Shown here: positions 12,201 to 24,200 of the stretch, in pieces
Layout: each line of letters opens with the position of its first letter
How positions within the stretch are numbered: position 1 is the first letter of the stretch
DNA from: Tenodera sinensis
Taxonomy: Eukaryota > Arthropoda > Insecta > Mantodea > Mantidae
Assembly: GCA_030765045.1 (NCBI GenBank)
Contig: CM060965.1
Coordinates: 21,363,585-21,427,584 of the forward strand
DNA: 64,000 nt
Direction of reading: 5' to 3'
Made by a program: the position numbers and the translations under genes
Notes under the pieces: model-generated
What the model saw: the letters and a program-made list of their open reading frames with translations, nothing else
The model's database searches: none
What the model was told of the DNA's origin: nothing

Positions 12201-15200
12201 CACTACTTCATTGGTTTTTATTTATTTAACTGGAAGGAATTTCAAAAAATAACTGGGTACTTTTTGAAAAGCTATTAAAGAGTACTATCTGAATCTGTAA
12301 AAATATATAGGGCATTCCATTTAAAATAAAGATGCAGTCACTTCCAATTAAACCAGAGTAAAAATTGAGTTCTCTGTACTTGATATCTCCATTCAATGAG
12401 TTTTGTGTTACTCAGCCACATGCTTCAAAAGTTATTTAGGTGGTGCGACACTTTCAAGTAAGTTGTTGTTGTAGTGTTTAACGCCCGCTTTGACTACTAC
12501 GGCACCGCAGGCGGTGACACTGATGATACATGGGATGAAGATGGAGCACCGGTGGAATGAGATGGCAGGAGACACCGGAGCACCCGGAGAAAACCCGCCC
12601 TGACGCCGCTTCGTCCACCACGAATACCTCATGTGGGTCCCTGGGATCGAACCCGGGCCACCTAGGTGGTAGGCGAGCACGCTAACCGCTAAGCCACGGC
12701 GCCGCCACTTTCAACTAACCCTGTATAATAATGATATATGTGATAAAACTCCTTAAATTACAAAATTTTAGCCCCCCCTCCCCCCCATTTTTGGAGGCTT
12801 TGTTCAACATTGTTGCAATAGAAAATTAATTTTAATGCGCTTATGTACCTAATTTTCCGGGTAAATCTTGTTAGCTAATGCTGGATTTCTGACAATGAAG
12901 TCATTAACCCTCTTGCTCTCCAATATTTTTCACAATGATATTGAAGAGAGCAATAGCAGTAATAGTAACCGTTTTTTTAGAGAGCACCATATTTTTATGT
13001 TTTGGCGGTCACATCGCTCTCTCACAACCCCCAGAATATTTGGAGGACCACACCTGTCGTTGGTTTACGGGTCTCACCAACCTGACCGGGAGAGTTATCA
13101 AAATAAATTCTTTTTTAACTCATGCTATTCACAGAAATACACACATAGGGTGCACGTGTACGGAAATACGCTTAATACTGCTTATTTTTTTTCAGGGACT
13201 CTGTGCTGTTTGATGAAATTGATATCGGTTTTTTGATTAGGAAACAATACTTTCCTCTCGAGTGATTCAGACTGTATCCACAGTGATGGGAGTCAAAGGT
13301 GTTGCACTGCATGAAAATATAACAGAATTTATGAAGCATTATAAATGTTCAAAAGTTATATCAATAAAGATATGTATACTAACCAGTTCGTGTGTTTTGG
13401 GTAAACAGACTTGTTTCATACATGTATAGAATTTCACAAAATATTCAGAAAGTCATGCCAATAAGGAAATCTTCAAACAATGAAAATCAAATAATTTGAA
13501 ATACCCCAGACTAATAAAAATTGGATAGGTTTACATACTGATTATTTTTTCTCAGATACTGTTCATTCAAATTAAAATTTTTTTTTTTGTACAAATTGAT
13601 ATTTTACTAGAGTGAACACTTAATTTTCTAACAATTAATCATGTCTCGATTGTCTATTTTACCCAATATCAATTTTTAGTAACCATTCTGCTCTATCAAT
13701 CATTGTCCTATCAGAATATGTAATGCTATGATGGTCTCAGCTTCCCTAGGCCCTTCACATCAAATATGTGCATTTTAAATAACTTTAGTTAGAAAAATCT
13801 GATGTGTTGCACTCACATGACTTTCTGTACTCTTGTACTGACCATTCTTACAAACTCTTATTCCTATCTTCCTTTCATAGAAGTTTGAAAACAGTGTTGT
13901 TGTAACTAATTTAATTTAAAAGGTGAGTCAATAACACTGAACAACACTTACAACATATATTATATATCTTCTTTGTGTAAGTTAAGATAAACATTTGTAC
14001 AAATTATCTTATTGTTTATTTTCTTGTAGGTGCAAGGGGAATATTAGAATACAGTAGGCTTTGTGTGATAGTCAAATCTTTTAAAGCTTTGAGATTCCGT
14101 TCTCTTTGCACACTTAACATTTAAAAAAGCGAACAGCAATGTTCCATTTCACGAAAGTTTTAAGTTTTCTGAAACTCACACACAAGGAATATCTCTGAAA
14201 TGGTTTACCCTACAAGAAAATTTATTGAGACATAAATTGTGTATTTTAGCAAGATCTAAATTTTTTGTACAGTAAGATTTGGTCTATCTCTACCGGTTTA
14301 CCAGTTATGCAAAACTCGTCCAGAGTAAATATGACTATAGGGGCTATAGCCAGAAAATTCAAGATATACATTTCATTTTTCATAAAAATGTCTCAAACAT
14401 ATGACATTTTAATCAAAATTGTTAGAGCCATTTTCAAGAAAATCAAAATTTCCAAAAAATTGTTGATGTAAAGGATAGTTTAGACTGGGGTTATTTTATT
14501 CAAAACCTTCGTGTCACAGCCTTGAAAGACATTAAACTTAAATACCAACTTTGGTTTTTAACCGACTTTCCGTTTTTTAGTTATGCTGTCCACAGAATGA
14601 GACACACAGACTGAGACACACACACAGACTGACACACACACACAGACCTTTTTCTAAAAATGCTTTTTTTTTTATTCAAGGGGTGTCAAAACATATATTT
14701 CTGTTGAAATCTCAACATCGAATTTTTGGATGGAATACAATACTTCCTTCTACTTACCGGTAGAGAAAGTAAAAAAGTGGCTTGAAACTTTCTATACCAT
14801 CACACAGTACAATGCTGCTTTGAAAGACTGCTCAGTATTAAAGAACATCTTGCTGATTGGATTGGATTTGGTTTAAGGGCGCTCAACTTCTAGGTCATCA
14901 GCATCCTTAACAGACTCATGGCAATAGCCAGATATAAATTTCACTCAAAAAATAAAAATACTAGCAACAAGAAAAATATACAAAGGTAAAAAGCAGTGGC
15001 AATAGCCAGATATGAAACAAGGTGATAAATATGTCCAAAATCAGAAACAGATAATTAAAAATTTTAAATCCTCAAATTTATATTGCACTGCGCTAAAAAA
15101 TTAAAAACTCTATCAACCGCTGTTTTGTCGTCCGCTAGGACCTCTGCAAGTCTGGCAGGCAGCTGCAGAAAATCCCGAAGGTGCGCTAGAGAGTAACACT

Positions 15201-18200
15201 CTAGGAGCACGTGGCGAACCGACAAAACGTTGTCACACAGCGGACATAGAGGCGCAGGGTCCCTTTTAAATAGGTAACCGTGCGAAAAATTGCAGTGCCC
15301 TATTCTTAATCGAGCCAAACTAACCTCCTCGCGACGAGATGTGCGACAGGAAGTTACCCAGTTTATCGGAAGTTCTTTCACTTCTCTAAGCTTATTACCG
15401 CGGAGAGCTGACCACTCGTCGTGCCAGGACGACAGCACCGCTCTCCGCACTTCAAGCCTAAAGTCTTCCGAAGTAACACGTGAGATGATAATTCTGGGTT
15501 CTGTAGTTGCCGTCTTTGCTGCTAAATCTGCCATTTCATTCCCAGGTAAACCTACGTGACCAGGAATCCATGCACACACCACATCAACACCAGAAGCGTG
15601 TAAAACATGGAGGGCATCCTGGATACGTTGTACAATAGGGTGGGGGTTGTACAACTGACAAAGGCTCTGCAGTGCACTAAGGGAATCGCTCAAAATCAGG
15701 CAGTCACCTAATTTACGACGGCGAACATACAAAACGGCTCGATAAATTGCATAAAGCTCTGCAGTAAAAATGGAAGTGCTATTTGGAAAACCGAATGTAT
15801 ATGGTTCGGTTCCATAAACATAAGCACATCCAACACCGTTGGTGTTCTTTGATCCATCGGTGTAAATATATCTACGGTCAGAGTAACCTGACAAAAATTC
15901 TAAGAAACACGTGCGGATACTTGAAATAGGCATCGTGGACTTCTGGTGTATGGTCATCCCAAGATCTACATGGGGCGTACCAGATAGCCAAGGGGGGTAA
16001 AGTCTCTCGCCCTTGGCGAACATCACAGGCAGTTCCACTCCAAGCTTCACTAGGAGCTCTTGGAAACGGAACCCCGCAGGCTTTGGATTAAGGGTGCCAT
16101 TTCTATATCGTTCTCTTAGCGTGGTGGTGAAAAAAGAAGCGAACGTTGGGTGCTTAGGCATACATCTAAGCGCACAACCATAATTTGCCAAGAAAATCTC
16201 ACGCCGATATTGCAGAGGAGGTTCTGCGGACTCGGCGTAAAGGCTCACCACTGGGCTTGTTGGAAAAGCTCCTGTTGCAATGCGGATGCCCCTATTATGG
16301 ACCACGTCTAATCTTCTCAGCACAGATGGCCGTGCTGACGAATAAATAATACACCCATAGTCTAGCTTGGATCGGACCAATGCGCGATATATTCGCAATA
16401 AAATTGTTCGATCCGCTCCCCACGATTTGCCATTCAGTACTCGCATAATATTTAGGGAACGGTCACATCTCGCTCTTAGCTGTGCAATATGCGACGACCA
16501 ACTAAGCTTCCTGTCCAAGATCAAACCCAGGAAGCGCGTCTCTTCTGCGAAGGGAAGTGAATCTGGACCAAATCGGAGCGAAGGTGGTAATCGTCTCCTA
16601 CGGCGCCAGAAATTAACGCATATTGTCTTCTCAGTTGAGAAACGGAAGCCGTTTCTCACGCTCCATTCTCTAAGGTTGTCCAAACATTGCTGCAGGCGCC
16701 GTTGTAAGAACGCCGTGCGCTGAGAAGTGCAATAGACAGCGAAGTCGTCTACGAATAGGCATGACGAAACTCCAGGTGGAACACATTTCCAGATGGAGTT
16801 AATTGCTATAGCAAAGAGCGTGACACTTAGCACCGAACCCTGAGGTACTCCCTCCTCCTGAACAAAAGAATTAGAAAAAACCGAGCCGACCCTTACTCGG
16901 AAAAAGCGGTCCTTCATAAACTCCTGAATGAAAAGTGGTAGGCGTCCACGTATGTTCCAGGCATACAGGGAACGTAGAATCCCTGCTCGCCAGCACGTAT
17001 CATAAGCCTTCTCAAGATCGAAAAATATGCCAACGGTTTGACAGTTCTTCATAAAGCCGTCCATTATCTGTGTCGATATTGACACAAGATGGTCAACAGT
17101 TGAACGGCGTCGTCGAAAACCACACTGGATGTTAGTCAGTAGGTTACGACTTTCTAACCACCATACCAATCGTCCATTGATCATGCGTTCCATCACCTTG
17201 CAAACGCAACTGGTGAGGGAAATAGGACGATAGCTGGAGGGAAGATGACGGTCCTTCCCAGCCTTCAAGATGGGAATAACGGTGGCCTCCCGCCAATTTT
17301 CTGGGAGTATACTGTCAACCCAAACACGATTATAGACCTCGAGCAGGAATGCCTTACCTTCAGGAGAGAGCCGTTGTAACATTTGTACATGAATACCGTC
17401 CGGTCCTGGTGCTGAACATCGCGAAGATTTCAGGGAATACTCCAGCTCTGCCATGGTGAAAAGGCGATTGTAATCTTCTACGTTTCTAGAACGAAACGAG
17501 AAGCCTTGAGATTCCACCTGAGTTTTAATTGGAAGGAACTCAGGGGAGTAGTTTTCCGAGCTAGACACTTGTGCGAAAGCACTGCCAAAGGTATTGGCCA
17601 CTTCAAATGAATCAACAACAGCTCCTGTGGCTGTTTTTAGTCCCGCTATTGGTATTTGGGTCGTTTTAGCTGCAACACGCCTTAATCTATCCCACACAAC
17701 CGAGGAAGGTGTGTGTCGGTTAAATGAAGCTACAAATTTGCTCCATGATGACTTTTTGCTATCCTTAATGACTTGTCTGGACCTGGCGCGCATTTTCTTG
17801 TACTCGATTAGGTTTTCCAAAGTAGGGTGACGTTGGAAAACCCTAAGTGCACGCCTTCGAGCACGAATGGCATTCCGACATTCTTCCGTCCACCAGGGAA
17901 CGGGAAATCGACGGGGGTGTGTAGTCGACCGCGGAATCGATTGTTCAGCAGCAGAGAGAATCGTCTCCGTGAGATGCTGCGCCAAATTATTTACTGAGTC
18001 ATGCTCGTTGTAGGTAAAGACAGTCAACTGGGTGTAAAGGTTCCAGTTGGCATGGTCCAAACGCCACCTGGGCATACGTGTGGAGTATGTATGTTGCGTC
18101 AAGAGACTAATAAGACATGGGAAGTGGTCACTAGAGTGTAAATCAGAGATGACATTCCATTGTAAGGAGACTGCCAACTGAGGTGAACAAACTGCAAGAT

Positions 18201-21200
18201 CAAGGTGTGAGAAGGTGCTGTGGGAGTCCGAAATGAATGTAGGCTCTCCAGTGTTGAGGAGAGCTAGGTTGTGACTGTCCAAGAAATCGGAAATGAGTTT
18301 ACCTCTCGCACAGGCGCGACTTGAACCCCAAAGTGGGTGGTGCGCATTGAAGTCTCCCACCAACAGAAACGGTGTTGGCAACTGGGAAACTAGATCTTCT
18401 AAATCAATGTGCGAGAAGTCATGGGACGGAGGCAAATATATATTACAGATGGTGAAATGAATGTCTGGCAGTAGAATCCTTATTGCAACTGATTGGATAT
18501 CTGACTGTATTGGTACAGATTGCATATATATGTCATCTCTGACAAGTATCATAGCGCCGCCATGTGCCGGTACACCCTCTTCTGGTGTGACATCACACCG
18601 TACTGGGGTGTATCGCCTTAGATGGAAAGCGTCTCGAGGACGCAGCTTAGTCTCTTGCAAACATGCGACCAGAGGTTCGTTTTCTTTGAGCAAGAGCTCA
18701 AGTTCTGGCCTTTGAGTTCGAAAGCCACGTACGTTCCATTGTAGGATAGTCATATTGCATTGTGTATGGGATAGGTAATTCCAAGGTAACTCTTCATTAC
18801 TTTGGAGCAGGCGGTTGTCGAACTAATTTAGCCCTTTTCTCTCTTGGGCTGACGTTCTTTTCGGACGCTTTTTCGCGCCTCTTTTCCACTGGGGGTCTCC
18901 CAGTGTGGGCAGATTGGTCCAAATCCATGTCCTCTGCCGAGGACGTGCGTCTTCCCATAGCAAACTTGGGTTCGAGTGTCTCGAACCGGTTGCTAATGGG
19001 GACCGGCGAAGATGAAAGACGCCGGTCTGAGTCCATCCCTGAAGATTCTCCAGAAGAGGATTTTCGAGATCTTCGAGGAGATGTTCGGGGACTCTTATAT
19101 CCCTTAGATGTACTGGGATCGGACGTACCATTTTCCTTGAGGAAGTCGTTTCTTGTATAAGTCTTCTTGAACTTGATCGGTGAGGCATCATATCTTACGG
19201 GCTTGCTTCTTTCTTGTGTTGATCTTGATGATTTTGATGGTGATGTGACGATGTTTTTTGCACTTACGGACTTTGTAGACGTTGACGCAGATGTGCGTGC
19301 CGATGTTGAGGGCTTTGGAATAGAGCTACGGGCAACAAGTGTCTTTTCAGAAATTGTTGCTCCATTGAAATCGCTGGTCTGCGTTGCGATCTCTCTGCTC
19401 GCTACCGCTTTAGCTGCAACAGAGCTATAGGTTCCAGATCTGGGAACAGAGGGTTGGCGTAGACGCAAGATCTTCCGGGCTTCTGAGAAGGACACCTTCT
19501 CTTTAACCCGTATCTCTTGAATCGCTCTTTCCTCTATAAAGCGGGGGCAGGCTCGGGAGCTAGATGGATGTTCACCTCTGCAGTTAACACATGAAGGAGC
19601 TGTAGTACATGCACCATCGTGGAGTTCATCTCCGCATTGAGGGCATGTAGCTAGTCCCTTACAAAGCTCGCTTGTATGTCCAAAGCGCTGGCACTTGAAA
19701 CACCTGAGTGGGTTCGGAATGAACGGCCTAACTTCGATGGATTCATACCCTGCCTTAATCCTTTGTGGGAGATCTACCCGATCAAAGGTCAGGAACAGGG
19801 TACGAGTAGGCTTCAATTCACCGCTTTCTTTGCGATGAACCCGATACACACAAGTAACACCTTGATCTTCTAGGTTTTCCTTAATTTCTTCAACGCTGAG
19901 TCCGTCTAAAGCGCGGGTATTAACGACACCGCGTGACGAGTTTAACGTCTTATGCAGGTCAACACGTATTGGATAGCTGGCCAACAGGTTTGCTTTTTGT
20001 ATTTTAGCTGCCTGTTCTGCTGAATGCGCTTCTACTAGAAGCGTGCCATTGCGCGATCTAGTGCACGACTTCACTGGACCAGCTATCTTATCCAGGCCCT
20101 TCTGGATTATAAATGGGCTCACTGAAAGAAACTTTTTCCCTTCCTCAGTACTAGTTATCACTAAGTAGCGAGGACCACTCAACTCTGCTACTTCCTTTAC
20201 ACAAACTTTATTTTATTTTTTTTTTTTTTTTTTTTTTTGAGTTTTTGGAGAACTCATGGCGATGTCATCCTCCACCATTGCAAATGTCTCCGATGGCAAG
20301 AAGAAAAAGAACATCTTGCGTTTCACTACAGACATTAAACAAACAAATTGCAGAAATATTTATAGAATGTACTTAAACAGTGCCATTTTGCTCTGTAGGT
20401 AATATATAACACAGAAAGAAACTTTAAGTAACAGTCTAGCACAAATTAATGACTGCTGTTGCAGGAATAGTGTCTCACCATAACACTACCTTAAATGACA
20501 CAGTACAGTGTGAAAGTAGTTGCAAATGTATCTGATAAGACAGCAAGTGCTGTACCTAACATAATTTAACTTTTTTTTTGTTTCTTTTTGATCTGTATCT
20601 TCACTTGTAAGGGCAAAAATGTATTAAACATTCTACATTTCTTCAATTTTAAAAGCATCTGTTGATACTTATATGTCCACCTGAAATAGAAGTCTCAGAA
20701 TTATACCACTAAATATATGTTCTGTTTGAAAGAGAACTAATGTTTCTTGTAACTTCATCCTAAAATAAAACAGAATGCTGAAGTGCATCTTAGAAAAGTT
20801 ATATCTGACAAGGATACATGAATAGAAATACTTGTGCATGCATACAGTGGTTAGGAAGTAAAACACAGAAAAATAATGTGTCCTCCTGCATAAATAACGC
20901 ATATATAAACTTCTCTGCAGCAGCCATAGTTATTTCCCAGCACCCCTTTCATGCAAAAGCAGCATAAATGTAATTTTCTTCCAACATAAAATTAACCATG
21001 CTTCAGTAATGTGTATGTTGTATATTTCCATATTTTTTCTGAAATTTAGTAAAGCGAACCAGAAACCTAAACTTTTTTCCAATCACCAAGTTTAATGACA
21101 CCACCAACCCATCTTTGCCAAGAAAAAAGTTCCTTTAAATGACCCTTGATTTATCTTACACTTAAATAAAATAATCAAATTTACAACATTCATTAGCAGT

Positions 21201-24200
21201 GCTTATTAACTCAAATGAAATAATTTACACAAAGAGGAAATAATGCTATTTATTATGCATTAAAGTCAGAATCTTAAAGAAAGCCTAAGATTTTCATAAC
21301 TTACTTCGAATGTAATATATAGGTTATTATAGTGAACACAAAACATTCTGCATATTGTTCTACATATGTATTAAAATTTACATTAATTTAATTGATTTAA
21401 TTATGATCCTCAACAGTTCAAAAATTGTGATGACCTGCCCTAAATTTATTCAGAAAGAGAACTTTTGGCTTTCCAAACAGGGACTGTCATCTAGTTTAAG
21501 AGCAATTTTGATATTAATTTTCCAACAGAAAATATATTAAAGATTTAATCTTTGAACACGTTATTTACTGGCCTTAAAATCTCATAATCTTGCCTGACAT
21601 CACAAGAAACAATAGAATGGTAACTTAGCAACTCTAAATGTGTGATACAAATAATGGAAAATCCAAACCATTAAAAATGAATATCTTTGTAATAAATCAT
21701 GTGTGTAAATGAAATTTATATTTTTTGGTCATAAATTCTTTCTATCTTTTTCTATCTTTTACAGTTTACCAGGTATACAAAATCATTCAGAATTAACAAC
21801 AGTTTACACACTATTCATAGAAAACTCAAGATATGCTGTATGTGTGCACACTTTTTTTGGGGATAATAAGAGATTTCAAATCATGAATTTTCATAGCTAT
21901 CTGATAAAAAAAATTAAAAATGTGATAGCAGCAATGAGATTTGCAGGAGCAAATGAAATTACAAAAAGCTATGTTTACAATGACTGTTGTGCTAGAATTT
22001 CAGTGATTCAAATACTTGCATGAGGCCACAAAATATATTTATTGCATTTATTTAATTATAGAGAAACACTATCTAAAGTATTAATATAATATCTAATTTA
22101 TAGCACCATCCTTGAAAGAGTTCATGTTTACAGAGGGATTCCTTAAATAGGCATACACAGCACGCAAATTAAACAACAAATTATATAGCAGAAGTAATGA
22201 ACTAAAATGAGTATTTCTGGTGATAAAAAAATAAGAACATCACATTAATTTTAAGTTATAAAAGCAAATTCTGTTAAATTTAATAATAGCATTCGAGTCT
22301 AAAAGAGCAGAAAGAACATTGTTTTGAAATAACATAATAGACCAATAACATTAATGGTTCTTTTCCAATAGTGCTTTCCTGTTCTCAAAAATGTTATAGT
22401 GCTGCAAATCTGGAAGGTACAACACTTTTAAATGCAATTACACACAAGTTATGCTAGGGGTGTATTCCAATTCTGCTAGCGATCTTAATTTATACAGTAC
22501 ATACAATTACACTGTACCTGTTTTACACTAACCTAACCTAACTGCTTTAAAGAAATCAGCAAGTTTTGTTTGGCGGCATAATTCACAATGTTTTTTTCCC
22601 TGTGTAATGTTTGATTGTGGCAAGATGGAGATGAATACTGTTCAAGTCATTTTGCTTCTCCATACAAAGAATCATCTTGTTTATGGCACTATCACTTAAC
22701 TAACATGTGGATTACATACTTGCCAACTTCCTGAAATTGAAACCAATAAAACTTTCCCTCATCCAGAAAAGCACAATAATTTTTCAATGACTTGAAATCT
22801 GGAATGTGTAAAACAGCCCTGTCCAATGCTGTGCCCGTGATGTGTTTTTCTGGCATTCTTCATAAGCAAATGTTTACTCTGGCAATTTCTAATATTAATT
22901 CAAATTTCAAGACCAAACTATTTCCTTCAGAATATCTTCCCAGTAGACATCCAAGAGGTATGGTTTTGTGCAACCAAAGCTGCATTCATTACTTCCCTAA
23001 CCAATGCTTTCCCTTTTTCCTCTCAAAAGAAGGTTACTTGCCTAACGGTAGTTGTGATGGCAACCACACCTCCTTAGGCATGAGTTAAATGTGCCCGAGC
23101 GCGGGTATAAAATGATATGTCAAGTATATTAGGATCGAGCTTTATAAGCACACTTGTAGACCTGGTAGTACTGCTTCTTTCCATTACATATACTGAAATT
23201 CTTCCTCGACTGCAATAAACACGCATTAAAGTGAAGAACACCACTTCCTAGGCTATCTAGATTTTTAATCCATATTTTATGCTCCATAACATGAACAAAA
23301 AAAATTTGCCACAAAAAATGTGAAAGTTATACTCTCCAAGCATAGAATAACAAATAGATAATGTACGCATGGCAGTTGATTTTATAATTGGCATCATTCT
23401 GAACGTTCATGACCATATACTGCTAATTGCTAAAGGTAAAAGTGGTGCAATCAAATTTTAAATCTGCAGACTATACATTTTGTTGCAGCCCAGTAAAGGG
23501 GACCCATGATTGTAATGAAATATAGATGAAATGTAGATAAGCTCTGACTTATCTCACTACTGTATACCATTAGTGCTGTACATTTATTTGTAATCTTGAG
23601 TTATAAATTATAATATAACACAATAGAATTTAATGCTTTGTAATGTCCATGGTGAAAATTTGTAACACTGAATTTGTCTACAAAGCTATGAAAATGCCTC
23701 CTTCGCTGTACATGGCCTCTGCTCCTGTACATTTTAACAGGCAGACAGTAAAAGCTGGCAAGTATGAAATTATTTTCACTGTTGTTTCCATTAGTATAAA
23801 CACCATCCAAGATTTTACATTCAAATAACAAAACTGTGGTGTACTTACATAGATAATAAATACCCATTATACATTTCTAAATCTGTTCCCAATAAATAAA
23901 GCACACATTTAAAAACATGTATTTTTCATTACTGAAACATGATTTTTCACATACCAACTGACTTACTATATTAATTTTTTGTTTTCTTTTGCAGTAGCAG
24001 CTCTTGGTTGTAATAGCTAATTTCTATCAACAAAACCTTAAAACTATTCTACTTAGAATTTCAACAGCAACTCAAAAGAAACTGTTGGACAGAGGATAGG
24101 AATGAGGAAAATAGTAGCTGACATGGAAAAAATAAGAAGCATTTTTGTGTGTGTACCTTTGTCCCACACACCAACGTTGTTGAAGTGTCACACTGTAAAA

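Larger units (their letters stand above)
14854..20305 (-). mobile_element. Near full-length non-LTR retrotransposon (jockey/I-type with RNase H), inserted in an adducin intron
   Basis: The element is 5.45 kb, in the same orientation as the host gene. It is bounded by a perfect 14-bp target duplication, aaagaacatcttgc, at 14840-14853 and 20306-20319. From its 5' end it holds a leader of under 30 bases, ORF1 (Gag-like, zinc knuckles), a 43-base gap, ORF2 (endonuclease, reverse transcriptase, RNase H, C-terminal zinc motif), and about 200 bases of 3' UTR. It ends in a short AATCC-type repeat (+ strand gattggattggat). The 3' UTR contains a direct repeat, ggcaatagccagatat, at about 14920 and 14999. 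The intact 1,229-codon ORF2 and perfect duplication point to recent insertion. The base composition is clearly more GC-rich than the flanks. Confidence 0.93.

Noticed and set aside
16367..18715. Several plus-strand ORFs opposite the LINE
   Set aside because: Antisense shadows of ORF2, created by its GC-rich codons; no independent motifs.
18823..19191. A 122-codon minus-strand frame overlapping ORF1
   Set aside because: An alternative frame within the low-complexity Ser/Arg-rich tail of ORF1, with no motif.
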